Below are positions 1-8,230 of a stretch of 17,632 nt of DNA, in pieces. Position numbers and translations under genes: made by a program. Under the pieces are notes generated by a model. It had not been told where the DNA came from, ran no database searches, and saw only the letters and a program-made list of their open reading frames with translations. Origin of the DNA: Rhodospirillales bacterium (GTDB lineage: Bacteria > Pseudomonadota > Alphaproteobacteria > Rhodospirillales > JAPHTL01); contig JAPHTL010000159.1 in the NCBI GenBank assembly GCA_026193355.1, positions 1-17,632 of the forward strand. Direction: 5' to 3'. Within the stretch, counting starts at the first letter, position 1, and each line of letters starts with the position of its first letter.

Positions 1-666
1 AACGGTCGCTGGGCTCAGGCGCGCGGAATGCCAAGGGTTGCTGGTCACCGAAAGGGCGCCGAGTCCGTTCGGGAGGCCGTAAGCACAGCCGTTGATCTTG
101 GAATTCCCTACCTGACACTTTTCGGTTTTTCCTCCGAGAACTGGAAGCGGCCTGAGGATGAGGTCCGTGACCTCATGGGCCTGCTCCGTTATTACCTGCG
201 CAGTGAAGTCGCCGAGTTGCACCGCAATGGCATAAGGCTTCGGATCATCGGAGACCGTCAGCGCCTGGCGACCGATATCGTCAAGCTGATCGAGGAAAGC
301 GAGTCCCTGACGGCAGGCAACAGTGCGCTGACGCTTTCCATCGCGCTTAGCTACGGTGGGCGCGCCGACGTCGTCAATGCGGCGCGTATGGTTGCGATTG
401 AGGTGGCCGAAGGGCGACTTTCCCCTGACCGGATTGATGAAAACCTTTTTTCGGACCACCTGTCCACGAAGGGAATTCCCGACCCCGACCTGGTCATTCG
501 CACCAGCGGTGAAAAGCGGATAAGCAATTTTTTGCTCTGGCAGTGCGCCTATTCTGAATTCGTCTTCCTGGATACCTTGTGGCCGGATTTCACCCGGGAA
601 TCCTTCGAGAATACGATCAGGGAGTTTCTTCGTCGCGACCGGCGTTTTGGCGCAACCGGTGGATAA
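1..666 (+). CDS. uppS: Undecaprenyl diphosphate synthase (di-trans,poly-cis-decaprenylcistransferase), 5'-truncated
   Basis: This cis-prenyltransferase condenses isopentenyl diphosphate units onto farnesyl diphosphate to make the C55 lipid carrier used for peptidoglycan and O-antigen; it acts at the cytoplasmic face of the inner membrane. The frame is open from base 1 and begins inside the family's conserved DGNGRWA motif, starting at its Asn, so the start codon and catalytic Asp lie just upstream of the window. The Met at 28 is therefore internal. Visible family hallmarks are GFSSENWKRP near the N-terminus, a basic IRTSGEKR stretch, SNFLLWQCAYSEF, and LWPDF near the C-terminus. The 221 visible residues fit a full protein of about 235 to 245. 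The stop overlaps the start of cdsA, consistent with translational coupling. In related genomes frr and pyrH usually lie upstream, but that is not visible here. Confidence 0.96.
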   Translation, partial: NGRWAQARGMPRVAGHRKGAESVREAVSTAVDLGIPYLTLFGFSSENWKRPEDEVRDLMGLLRYYLRSEVAELHRNGIRLRIIGDRQRLATDIVKLIEESESLTAGNSALTLSIALSYGGRADVVNAARMVAIEVAEGRLSPDRIDENLFSDHLSTKGIPDPDLVIRTSGEKRISNFLLWQCAYSEFVFLDTLWPDFTRESFENTIREFLRRDRRFGATGG

Positions 667-1483
667 CAAACACTCCGGCGGGCTAAAGGCCCGAATTTTC
701 GCTGCCCTTGTTCTGGCTCCGCCGGTTCTGGCCGCGTTTTTCTTTGGCTCACCATGGTTTGAGGCGCTTGTCGTTCTTGCGTCCGCCATTCTCGCTTGGG
801 AGTGGTCGCGTATTTGCCGAGCCGGAAGCGCCGCTGGAATTGCCGATTATACTGTCATCGCTGCGGTCATTGCATCCGTCGCCCTGGGTGCGGCAGGCCG
901 TTACGACCTTGCCTTTGTCGTCACGGCCATCGCGACTGCCGGTGGGTATTTCCTGAGTTTGCGGCAAGGCGTGGGAAGCGCAGTATGGCTCGCATCCGGT
1001 GTTCCTTATGTTGTCGTTCCCTGTCTGGCGCTTGTCTGGTTGCGTGTTGACATTCCTTCCGGACGGGAAATTGTCTTGTGGGTGCTTCTTATCGTTTGGG
1101 CGACCGATATTGGCGCTTACGCATTCGGGAAAATGATTGGCGGACCCAAGATACTGCCCTCTGTAAGCCCGAAGAAAACATGGGCCGGCCTGATTGGCGG
1201 CATGATCTGCGCCGGAGCGATCGGGGCGCTTATGGCCTGGGTTATGGGTGGCAGTGAAGCGATTTTTACCGTAATAGTCCTGAGCGCCGCGATGGCTGTT
1301 TTGTCTCAGGCCGGAGATTTTTTCGAGTCTGCCCTGAAAAGGCGTTTTGGGGCCAAGGACGCCAGCAACCTGATCCCCGGGCATGGAGGGCTGATGGACA
1401 GGGTGGACGGATTGCTTGCGGTTTCCGTGGCTGTTGCCCTTATTAAAATATCGGGACTGGATGGGGGAATTCCGTGGCTGTAG
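659..1483 (+). CDS. cdsA: Phosphatidate cytidylyltransferase (CDP-diacylglycerol synthase)
   Basis: The enzyme converts phosphatidic acid and CTP to CDP-diacylglycerol, the branch point for all phospholipids; it is a polytopic inner-membrane protein. The C-terminal half carries the family signature: SALKRRFGAKD followed by PGHGGLMDRVDG, with the Lys-Arg, Lys-Asp and Asp-Arg-x-Asp elements all present. An earlier segment has the conserved WATDIGAYAFGK and SPKKTWAG motifs. Several hydrophobic stretches fit 7 to 8 membrane helices. The start is uncertain. I favour GTG at 659, which overlaps the uppS stop and gives 274 residues. A TTG at 647 would give 278, and neither has a clear Shine-Dalgarno sequence, which suggests expression by coupling to uppS. 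The 3' end overlaps dxr by 10 bases. Confidence 0.95.
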   Translation: MDNKHSGGLKARIFAALVLAPPVLAAFFFGSPWFEALVVLASAILAWEWSRICRAGSAAGIADYTVIAAVIASVALGAAGRYDLAFVVTAIATAGGYFLSLRQGVGSAVWLASGVPYVVVPCLALVWLRVDIPSGREIVLWVLLIVWATDIGAYAFGKMIGGPKILPSVSPKKTWAGLIGGMICAGAIGALMAWVMGGSEAIFTVIVLSAAMAVLSQAGDFFESALKRRFGAKDASNLIPGHGGLMDRVDGLLAVSVAVALIKISGLDGGIPWL

Positions 1484-2673
1484 CAACAAGACCAGCCGGA
1501 GAGGAATCGCCCGCGCCGAAAAAGGTAACAGTGCTTGGTTCCACCGGATCGATAGGAAGCAGCACACTGGACCTGATCGGGCGTAACCCTGAATCATTTG
1601 TTGTCGAGGCGCTTACAGCCAATCGGCGGGTCGATGAACTCGTCCGTCAGGCTCTTGCCGTTCGTCCCAGGATTGCGGTTGTTGCGGACGAGGGGGCTTA
1701 TCAAGACCTTCGCGCCGGACTTTCGGGGTCAGGGATCGAGGTTGCAGCAGGGAAGAAAGCCCTGGTTGAAGCCGCCCAGAGGCCCGTCGACATTGTAATG
1801 GCTGCAATCGTCGGTGCTGCGGGGCTTGAGCCGACAATGGCGGCTGCAAAAAGGGGATATACCGTCGCCCTCGCAAACAAGGAAAGCCTCGTATGCGCAG
1901 GTGATTTGATGATGCGTGAGGTGGAGCGGAGCGGGGGTGTCCTTCTGCCTGTTGATTCCGAACACAATGCCATTTTTCAGGTTCTTGAACTGGATCGTAT
2001 CGATCAGGTCGAGAAAATATTTCTGACGGCGTCCGGCGGTCCGTTTCGAACCTTTTCAAGGGAACAGATGGTCGGTGTATCGCCCGAACAGGCCGTTGCG
2101 CATCCAAACTGGTCGATGGGCGCAAAAATATCGATCGATTCAGCAACCATGATGAACAAGGGACTTGAGTTGATCGAAGCCGTTCATCTTTTCAAGGTGT
2201 CCCAGGATCGTATTGAAATTCTTGTCCATCCGCAGTCGGTTGTTCACAGCCTTGTCGCCTACGAAGATGGCTCCGTCCTCGCGCAAATGGGGACGCCTGA
2301 TATGCGGACGCCCATTTCCTATGCCCTGGCGTGGCCCCATCGCATGCGGACGCCATCGCAACGTCTTGATCTTGCTGAAATCGCGCAGCTCACGTTCGAA
2401 CGCCCTGATTCAAAAAGATTTCCTGCCCTTACTCTTGCGCGAGAAGCCTTGAAAACAGGCGGTGGCGCTCCTACTATCCTGAATGCATCCAACGAAGTTG
2501 CCGTTCAGGCCTTTCTGGAGGGTAAGCTCGGTTTTCTCGATATAACGCGGGTTGTCGAGGAGACGCTCGGGCGTATCGCGGTTCATCAGATTTCCAGCAT
2601 CGCCGATGTGCACCATCTGGATGTTGAGGCAAGGCGGGTTGCCGGGGAGTTTATCGCCGGGGTTGCCGCCTGA
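1474..2673 (+). CDS. dxr: 1-deoxy-D-xylulose 5-phosphate reductoisomerase
   Basis: Dxr catalyses the first committed step of the MEP isoprenoid pathway, DXP to 2-C-methylerythritol 4-phosphate with NADPH, in the cytosol. The sequence shows the nucleotide-binding GSTGSIG (residues 22-28), ALANKESLV, LPVDSEHNAIFQ with metal ligands Asp161 and Glu163, LTASGGPFR, HPNWSMGAKISIDSATMMNK, and a third metal ligand, Glu232, in GLELIEA. VHPQSVVHS follows. At 399 residues the length is normal. The start is a GTG preceded by GGGGGA at about 4 nt and overlaps the end of cdsA. It supplies isoprenoid precursors that UppS, two genes upstream, draws on, so pathway and gene order agree. Confidence 0.97.
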   Translation: MAVATRPAGEESPAPKKVTVLGSTGSIGSSTLDLIGRNPESFVVEALTANRRVDELVRQALAVRPRIAVVADEGAYQDLRAGLSGSGIEVAAGKKALVEAAQRPVDIVMAAIVGAAGLEPTMAAAKRGYTVALANKESLVCAGDLMMREVERSGGVLLPVDSEHNAIFQVLELDRIDQVEKIFLTASGGPFRTFSREQMVGVSPEQAVAHPNWSMGAKISIDSATMMNKGLELIEAVHLFKVSQDRIEILVHPQSVVHSLVAYEDGSVLAQMGTPDMRTPISYALAWPHRMRTPSQRLDLAEIAQLTFERPDSKRFPALTLAREALKTGGGAPTILNASNEVAVQAFLEGKLGFLDITRVVEETLGRIAVHQISSIADVHHLDVEARRVAGEFIAGVAA

Positions 2674-2720
2674 TGCGGGTCGGGCTGTTTTTGTTCGTAA
2701 CAATTCGGAATCTTTGATTT

Positions 2721-3854
2721 ATGGAATTTCTCACGTCCATCTGGGATTACGTTATTCCCTTCCTGTTTTTGCTGACCGTCCTCGTTTTTGTGCACGAGCT
2801 TGGGCACTATTGGGTGGCGCGCAAGAACGGGGTTCGGGTCGAGGTGTTTTCGGTCGGTTTTGGCCCGGAACTTTTCGGCTTCAATGACAAGGCTGGAACC
2901 AGGTGGCGTTTCAGCGCCATACCCTTTGGCGGGTATGTGAAAATGTTCGGGCAAGCGGACGATTCGCTGGAAGAGGGCGAAGTGGCCCCGCCGCTGAGCG
3001 AGGAAGACGCCAAGGTTTCCTTCCAGACCAAAACATTGGGGCAAAAGGCGGCGATTGTTGTTGCCGGGCCGCTGGCGAATTTCATTTTCGCCGTGATCGT
3101 TTTCATGGGCATTTACGCCATTGCCGGAAATCCACGGCCTTTGGCCGGTGTAGGCGATGTTCAGGAAAACAGCGCTGCGGCAGTCGCCGGACTCAAGACC
3201 GGTGATCTGATTGTCGAGGTCGGTGGGGTTGATATCCGCTGGTTTGATGACTTGCGAGCCGAAATCATGAAGCGCCCGGACGAGGCTGTTGCCGTCGTCG
3301 CCTTGCGCAATGGCATCCGTGAGGCTCTGAGCGTTACACCGAAGGCCGTCCAGTCTCCCGAAGACCCGACAAAGATGATCGGGTTGCTGGGCATACGGCC
3401 GGATCCCGAACAGTACGATTATGAAAAGGTAAATCCCTTTGAGGCGACATTGCTCGCCTTTGATAGATCCATCTCATTGACCACCCAGATTTTGGGCGCG
3501 ATCGGCGAAATGGTGACCGGAAATCGCGGTGCGGAAGAGCTTGGTGGCCCCATTCGCATTGCCCAGATTACCGGAGAAGTCGCCCAGCATGGATGGATCA
3601 ATCTGTTTTCGTTCCTCGCGGCATTTTCGATCAATCTGTTCCTGATTAACATGCTGCCGATACCGATGCTTGATGGTGGGCACCTGTTTTTCTATGCCAT
3701 TGAAGCGATCAGGGGACGTCCGTTGGGGCTTCGGGTGCAAGAATACGGTTTCCGTTTGGGGTTGGTTCTGGTACTTTCCTTAATGATTTTCGCGACTTGG
3801 AACGACTTGGTAAATCTCAAGGTGATTGATTTCCTCAAAGATCTGGTCACCTGA
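2721..3854 (+). CDS. rseP: Site-2 intramembrane zinc metalloprotease RseP (regulator of sigma E protease family)
   Basis: This membrane-embedded S2P-type protease cleaves membrane-anchored substrates within the lipid bilayer; in other bacteria it cleaves anti-sigma factors and leftover signal peptides. The zinc site HELGH is at residues 25-29 in the first hydrophobic segment. The third ligand sits in the LDG motif at 317-319 (NMLPIPMLDGGH). A single PDZ domain covers roughly residues 125-205 (ENSAAAVAGLKTGDLIVEVGG). The 377-residue length matches alphaproteobacterial members and is shorter than the E. coli protein with its two PDZ domains. A 47-bp gap separates it from dxr, and the Shine-Dalgarno is weak (CGGAA about 10 nt upstream). 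The substrate is not evident from this window. Confidence 0.95.
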   Translation: MEFLTSIWDYVIPFLFLLTVLVFVHELGHYWVARKNGVRVEVFSVGFGPELFGFNDKAGTRWRFSAIPFGGYVKMFGQADDSLEEGEVAPPLSEEDAKVSFQTKTLGQKAAIVVAGPLANFIFAVIVFMGIYAIAGNPRPLAGVGDVQENSAAAVAGLKTGDLIVEVGGVDIRWFDDLRAEIMKRPDEAVAVVALRNGIREALSVTPKAVQSPEDPTKMIGLLGIRPDPEQYDYEKVNPFEATLLAFDRSISLTTQILGAIGEMVTGNRGAEELGGPIRIAQITGEVAQHGWINLFSFLAAFSINLFLINMLPIPMLDGGHLFFYAIEAIRGRPLGLRVQEYGFRLGLVLVLSLMIFATWNDLVNLKVIDFLKDLVT

Positions 3855-3865
3855 TTAAACCGAGT

Positions 3866-3872
3866 GGGGGGG
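3866..3872 (+). promoter_or_regulatory. Ribosome binding site of bamA: run of seven G
   Basis: A G7 run ends 3 nt before GTG 3876. A G run can pair with the CCUCC anti-Shine-Dalgarno, with one G-U wobble in the middle. No other purine-rich element precedes either candidate start, so this run decides the start in favour of 3876 over 3864. Confidence 0.55.
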
Positions 3873-3875
3873 CTT

Positions 3876-6152
3876 GTGCGTTTTTCGTTTTATGGTCTGA
3901 TTTCAATCGCGCTTCTTGCAAGCGTGACATTTTCCGGGTTTGCCGTCGCGCAAACCGGGAACGGGGTCGTGCGCGAGATCGTGATCGAGGGCAGCCAGCG
4001 TATCGAGGCGGAGACCGTTCGCTCTTACATGGTCATTCAGGAAGGCGATCTCTATGACAGGGAGCGCGTTGATCGGTCGCTGAAAAGCCTGTTCGCGACT
4101 GGTCTCTTTGCAGACGTTTCCCTTGGCCATGATGGCGATCGCCTGACTGTTCGGGTTGTTGAAAACCCCGTCATCAACAGGATCGCCTTTGAGGGAAACC
4201 GAAAGCTCAATGACGAAGCCCTGGAGGCCGAGGTTTCACTTCGACCACGTGTGATTTATACACGCACCAAGGTTCAGACAGACGTCGACAGGCTTCTGAC
4301 CATCTATAGACGGAGCGGGCGTTTTGCTGCGACCGTGACCCCAAAGGTAATCAGGTTGCCGCAGAACCGCGTTGATCTGGTTTTCGAAATCAACGAAGGC
4401 GACGTCACCGAAATCAAGAGCATCAAATTCCTCGGCAATGAAGAGTTTGGCGACGGCAAGTTGAAGGACGTGGTGCGCACCAGGGAGACGCGTTGGTATC
4501 GCTTCTTCTCGGTTGACGACAACTATGACCCCGATCGCGTTACTTTTGATCGTGAACTGCTGCGCCGTTTTTACCTGAAGGAAGGCTTTGCCGATTTCAG
4601 GGTCAAGACAGCCTCTGCTGAATTGAGTCCCAATCGAGACGGGTTCTTCCTGACCTATGTGCTTGATGAGGGGATACGCTACGAGTTTGGCAAGGTAGAT
4701 CTGTTCGTCGGGCTCAAAGGTCTTGACGCCGAGCAGGTCAGGAGCGCCGTCGAGATCGAAACCGGTGACTGGTACGACGCCGACGCAATCGACAAGGATG
4801 TTATCTCCTTGACGAATGCGGTTGGCGATCTTGGCTTCCCTTTCATTGAGGTTCGCCCCAGGGTCAAACGGAATCGCGAAGAAAAGACCATCGATATCGT
4901 TTACGAAATCAACGAGGGCCCTCGGATTTTTGTCGAACGAATTGATATCAAAGGTAACTTCAGGACACAGGATTCGGTGATCCGTCGGGAATTCAGGCTT
5001 GTTGAAGGCGATGCGTTCAACTCGGCCAAGTTCAAGCGTTCAAACCGGCGGATTCAGAATCTCGATTTCTTCGATAAGGTGTCTATCGAACAGGTTCCGG
5101 GCAGTTCGCCTGACAAGACCGTGATTGATGTCGTCGTTGAAGAAAAGTCGACGGGAACGCTGTCTCTCGGCGCGGGTTACTCGACCGCGAATGGCCCGAT
5201 GGCGGATTTTGGCATTCGCGAACGCAACCTGCTCGGCAAGGGCCAGGACCTGAAGCTTAACCTGACAATAGCGGCCGAGAAAAGCCAGGTTGATCTGGGG
5301 TTCACCGAACCGTTTTTCATGGATCGTGAAGTGGCCGCCGGGTTTGACGTGTTCCATGTGAGGCGCGATCTGCAGGATCAGGGATCCTATGATTCCAAGG
5401 TTACGGGCGGTGATCTGAGGATTGGGTACCCGATAACCGAGGACCTGTATCAGAAATGGACTTACACCCTGAAGCAATCGAACATCATCAACGTTGATTC
5501 GTCCGCTTCGCGCTATATCAAGGCGCAGGAAGGCTCAACGATACTTTCCGAGGTATCGCACGTCCTGTCTTACGACAAGCGGGACAGTCGTGTTGCGCCG
5601 ACGGAAGGCTATTATATTCGTATGGTCAATGATCTGGCTGGTCTCGGCGGCAACAGCCGTTATCTTCGCAATCAGTTCTCGGGCGGAAAATACTATCCCC
5701 TTGGCGATGATTGGGTCCTTTCGTTCACAGGGACCGCAGGACATATCCTCGGGATAGGGCAGGACGTCAGGCTGTCGGATCGCTTCTTCCTTGGTGGCGA
5801 TGATCTGCGTGGATTTGCAACGGCGGGTGTCGGTCCACGCGACAAGGGAACCGATGATTCACTCGGTGGTGAATGGATGTATGCAGGCACGGCCGAGGTC
5901 AGTTTCCCGCTCGGGCTTCCCAGCGAATATCAGATTCTGGGCAAGCTGTTCACGGACCTCGGCAGTTCCGGTACGGTTAATCCATCCGGACCAGAGGTTA
6001 GTGACACCGGCGCACTCAGGGCTTCCATCGGCACAGGTGTTTCATGGAATTCACCATTCGGGCTTATCGGCGTCGATCTTGGCTTCCCGGTGCTCAAGGA
6101 TGACGATGATATTACCGAGATTTTTCGGATAAATTTTGGCGCGAGGTTCTAA
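3876..6152 (+). CDS. bamA: Outer membrane protein assembly factor BamA (Omp85 family)
   Basis: BamA is the core of the complex that folds and inserts beta-barrel proteins into the outer membrane. A signal peptide of about 26 residues (hydrophobic core, then FAVAQ) is followed by five POTRA repeats spanning roughly residues 28-425. The C-terminal barrel runs to a terminal Phe (FRINFGARF), the usual outer-membrane barrel ending. The conserved loop-6 (V/I)RGF motif appears as LRGF at 644-647. I chose GTG at 3876 because it directly precedes the signal peptide and has a G-rich ribosome site at 3866-3872. An in-frame GTG at 3864 would add four residues (MGGL) and has no ribosome site. It starts 21 bp after rseP and stops one base before the skp start. 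Length (758) is normal for alphaproteobacteria. Confidence 0.96.
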   Translation: MRFSFYGLISIALLASVTFSGFAVAQTGNGVVREIVIEGSQRIEAETVRSYMVIQEGDLYDRERVDRSLKSLFATGLFADVSLGHDGDRLTVRVVENPVINRIAFEGNRKLNDEALEAEVSLRPRVIYTRTKVQTDVDRLLTIYRRSGRFAATVTPKVIRLPQNRVDLVFEINEGDVTEIKSIKFLGNEEFGDGKLKDVVRTRETRWYRFFSVDDNYDPDRVTFDRELLRRFYLKEGFADFRVKTASAELSPNRDGFFLTYVLDEGIRYEFGKVDLFVGLKGLDAEQVRSAVEIETGDWYDADAIDKDVISLTNAVGDLGFPFIEVRPRVKRNREEKTIDIVYEINEGPRIFVERIDIKGNFRTQDSVIRREFRLVEGDAFNSAKFKRSNRRIQNLDFFDKVSIEQVPGSSPDKTVIDVVVEEKSTGTLSLGAGYSTANGPMADFGIRERNLLGKGQDLKLNLTIAAEKSQVDLGFTEPFFMDREVAAGFDVFHVRRDLQDQGSYDSKVTGGDLRIGYPITEDLYQKWTYTLKQSNIINVDSSASRYIKAQEGSTILSEVSHVLSYDKRDSRVAPTEGYYIRMVNDLAGLGGNSRYLRNQFSGGKYYPLGDDWVLSFTGTAGHILGIGQDVRLSDRFFLGGDDLRGFATAGVGPRDKGTDDSLGGEWMYAGTAEVSFPLGLPSEYQILGKLFTDLGSSGTVNPSGPEVSDTGALRASIGTGVSWNSPFGLIGVDLGFPVLKDDDDITEIFRINFGARF
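6141..6146 (+). promoter_or_regulatory. Ribosome binding site of skp (GCGAGG)
   Basis: GCGAGG lies within the last codons of bamA, 7 nt before ATG 6154. It supports that ATG over an in-frame TTG at 6136, which would prepend six residues to the signal peptide. Confidence 0.65.
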
Positions 6153-6153
6153 A

Positions 6154-6726
6154 ATGTTATTTCATATCAGGATGTTGGTTGCCGTTTTTTCGCTTATTGC
6201 CATGGCGACCGCCCTCCCGGCCCAGGCGCAGGAAAAAAAGCAGGAAGGCCTGCTACTTGTTGTCGCCGTCGTCGATATGAACCTCGTCATGACGGAGGCC
6301 AAGGCGGCCAAGAGCATCCGCGACCAGATCGAGGCTAAGCGCAAAACCTATCAGGGAGAGATGGAGGTCGAAGAGAAGAGCCTGCGCGAGGCCAATCAGG
6401 AATTGGCCCGGCAAAGGACAATCCTTTCGCCCGAGGCCTTCAAGGAAGAGCGCCGCAAGTTTGAAGAACGTTTCGTCGCAGCCCAAAGAGGCATGCAGGA
6501 ACGCAAGATGGAACTGGATCGCGCCCGCAATGACGCACTGGTCAAGCTTCGCGATGCGTTGAAAGAAGTCATCACGTCTCTCGTCGTCAAGAACAACATC
6601 ACGTTGATCCTGCGCAAGGACCAGACGGTTTTCACAGCAAAGCCGATGGACATTACGGCCCTGGTTATTGAAGAGGTCGACAAAAAGTTGCCGAGCGTGA
6701 AGGTATTCAACGGCAAGGGTAAGTAA
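6154..6726 (+). CDS. skp: Periplasmic OmpH/Skp-family outer membrane protein chaperone
   Basis: Skp-family proteins hold unfolded outer-membrane proteins in the periplasm and deliver them towards the Bam complex. The protein has 190 residues. A signal peptide ends near residue 25 (ALPAQA, then QEKKQ). A short beta segment (VAVVDMN) is followed by a long charged region rich in Glu, Lys, Arg and Gln at about 55-135, predicted to form the coiled-coil tentacles. It closes with a mixed segment (NNITLILRKDQTVF) that is typical of the trimerisation body. The start is ATG 6154, one base after the bamA stop, with GCGAGG upstream. The position between bamA and lpxD is the classical context for this family. 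Confidence 0.9.
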   Translation: MLFHIRMLVAVFSLIAMATALPAQAQEKKQEGLLLVVAVVDMNLVMTEAKAAKSIRDQIEAKRKTYQGEMEVEEKSLREANQELARQRTILSPEAFKEERRKFEERFVAAQRGMQERKMELDRARNDALVKLRDALKEVITSLVVKNNITLILRKDQTVFTAKPMDITALVIEEVDKKLPSVKVFNGKGK

Positions 6727-6729
6727 AGT

Positions 6730-7767
6730 ATGGCGGATCCGCGCTTTTTTTTGCGGGCGGGACCGTTTTCACTCGATGAGCTTGCGGCCGTAGCGGAAGC
6801 TGAACTCTCAAGGGGTGATGGGGCGCGTATGTTCTCCGATGTCTCTCCCCTCGGGGGGGCAGGCGCGGATCATGTGAGCTTTCTCGACAACAAGAAGTAC
6901 GTTTCCGAATTCATGGCCAGCAGCGCAGGCGCCTGTGTGGTTCACCCTGACCTTGCAAGCAGGGCGCCTGAAGGCATGGACCTTTTGCTGAGTCCAGACC
7001 CCTACAGGGCTTATGCCCGGATAGCGGCTGCATTTTATCCTTTTCCCAAGCCGGAAGCAGGGATATCTGAAGGCGCTGTCGTTGCTGATTCCGCAAAAAC
7101 AGGCGACGGATGCCGTATTGAACCCGGTGCGGTAATCATGGACAACGCCGTGATTGGTCGGGGCAACTGGATCGGTGCGAATGCCGTGATCGGTTCCGGG
7201 GTGGTTCTTGGTGATGACGTTATTGTCGGTCCCGGCGCGACGCTGTCACACTGCATTGTTGGCTCACGCGTCATGATTCATCCAGGTGTGCGTATCGGGC
7301 AGGATGGTTTTGGTTTTGCGATGGGGCCGCAAGGACACCTGAAGGTGCCGCAAATTGGCCGGGTTATTGTTGGGAACGACGTCGAGATCGGGGCCAACAC
7401 GACGATTGACCGCGGGACGGGGCCTGACACGATAATCGGCGATGGCTGCAAGATAGACAACCTGGTGCAAATCGCCCATAACGTCCAACTTGGTCGTGGC
7501 TGTATCATCGTTGCTCAGGTTGGCATATCGGGAAGCACTAAATTGGGCGATTTCGTCGCCGCAGGAGGCCAGGTCGGGTTTGCAGGCCATCTGAACGTTG
7601 GAGCAGGAGCCCAGGTTGCGGCAAAAAGCGGCGTCATGCGCGACATAGCGCCGGGAATGACCGTTGGAGGGATTCCGGCCCAGCCGATCAAGGAATTCTG
7701 GCGGCAGACCGCCTTGCTTCAGAAACTGTCGAGAGACAGCAAGCCCGATAGAAATAAAAAGCCCTGA
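6730..7767 (+). CDS. lpxD: UDP-3-O-(3-hydroxyacyl)glucosamine N-acyltransferase
   Basis: LpxD adds the second hydroxyacyl chain, from acyl-ACP, to UDP-3-O-acylglucosamine; this is the third step of lipid A synthesis, in the cytosol. The N-terminal uridine-binding domain covers about residues 1-105. It is followed by many hexapeptide repeats of the left-handed beta-helix (IGRGNWIGANAVIGSG, VIVGNDVEIGANTTIDRG). The catalytic His in the conserved IAHNVQLG segment is residue 250. DGFGFA and the C-terminal VGGIPAQPIKEFWRQ are typical of the family. Length is 345 residues. The ATG lies 3 nt after the skp stop, and AAGGG upstream is only a moderate ribosome site. An internal G7 run at 6853-6859 leaves the frame intact. 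Confidence 0.97.
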   Translation: MADPRFFLRAGPFSLDELAAVAEAELSRGDGARMFSDVSPLGGAGADHVSFLDNKKYVSEFMASSAGACVVHPDLASRAPEGMDLLLSPDPYRAYARIAAAFYPFPKPEAGISEGAVVADSAKTGDGCRIEPGAVIMDNAVIGRGNWIGANAVIGSGVVLGDDVIVGPGATLSHCIVGSRVMIHPGVRIGQDGFGFAMGPQGHLKVPQIGRVIVGNDVEIGANTTIDRGTGPDTIIGDGCKIDNLVQIAHNVQLGRGCIIVAQVGISGSTKLGDFVAAGGQVGFAGHLNVGAGAQVAAKSGVMRDIAPGMTVGGIPAQPIKEFWRQTALLQKLSRDSKPDRNKKP

Positions 7768-7774
7768 GGACCGG

Positions 7775-8230
7775 ATGATGCCTGAAAGCAAAATTATCGA
7801 GCCCACGCGCATTCTTGATATGATTCCGCACCGCTATCCCTTCCTCCTGATTGACAGGCTGGAAGACGTCGTTGCGGGAGAAAGCGCCATCGGCATCAAG
7901 AACGTGACTTTCAACGAACCCTTTTTCCAGGGCCACTTTCCCGGACACCCTGTTATGCCGGGCGTTCTTATCGTTGAAGCGATGGCCCAGACGGCAGCTG
8001 TTGTTGTCATTGATTCCCTTGGTGAAAGTACGGAAGGAAAGCTCGTTTATTTCATGAGCATCGATTCCGCCCGGTTCCGCAAGCCGGTTTTGCCTGGCGA
8101 TACCCTGCGTATTCATGTCCAGAAGGAACGGAGCCGTGGCGCCGTATGGAAGTTCAGGGCGGAAGCGAGGGTTGGTGATGCCGTGGTGGCGGACGCCGTC
8201 TATACCGCGATGATCAAGGACGAAGAATGA
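7775..8230 (+). CDS. fabZ: 3-hydroxyacyl-[acyl-carrier-protein] dehydratase FabZ
   Basis: FabZ dehydrates 3-hydroxyacyl-ACP in fatty acid elongation and so competes with LpxA and LpxD for hydroxyacyl-ACP. It has a hot-dog fold and 151 residues. The active-site segment GHFPGHPVMPG leads into IVEAMAQ, with His54 and Glu68 in the usual 14-residue spacing. MIPHRYPFLLIDR near the N-terminus is also diagnostic. Two adjacent ATG codons (7775 and 7778) are possible starts; AGGA at 7767-7770 is better spaced (7 nt) for the second, so the protein may be one residue shorter. The frame is open further upstream, but that part overlaps lpxD and is not family-like. It joins lpxA through an ATGA overlap. Confidence 0.96.
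   Translation: MMPESKIIEPTRILDMIPHRYPFLLIDRLEDVVAGESAIGIKNVTFNEPFFQGHFPGHPVMPGVLIVEAMAQTAAVVVIDSLGESTEGKLVYFMSIDSARFRKPVLPGDTLRIHVQKERSRGAVWKFRAEARVGDAVVADAVYTAMIKDEE

Noticed and set aside
28..666. ATG 28 as the true start of uppS
   Set aside because: The frame is open upstream to base 1 and reads NGRWAQARG, part of the conserved DGNGRWA active-site motif, so the real start is outside the window.
749..1597. A 282-codon minus-strand open frame across cdsA and dxr
   Set aside because: It lies antisense to two genes with full family motifs, its composition (many Arg, Gln, Asn, Pro) looks like a shadow frame, and it shows no domain.
6853..6859. The G7 run in lpxD as a phase-variation tract
   Set aside because: G runs of 6 to 8 occur in several genes of this window, all frames are intact, and a single sequence gives no sign of length variation.
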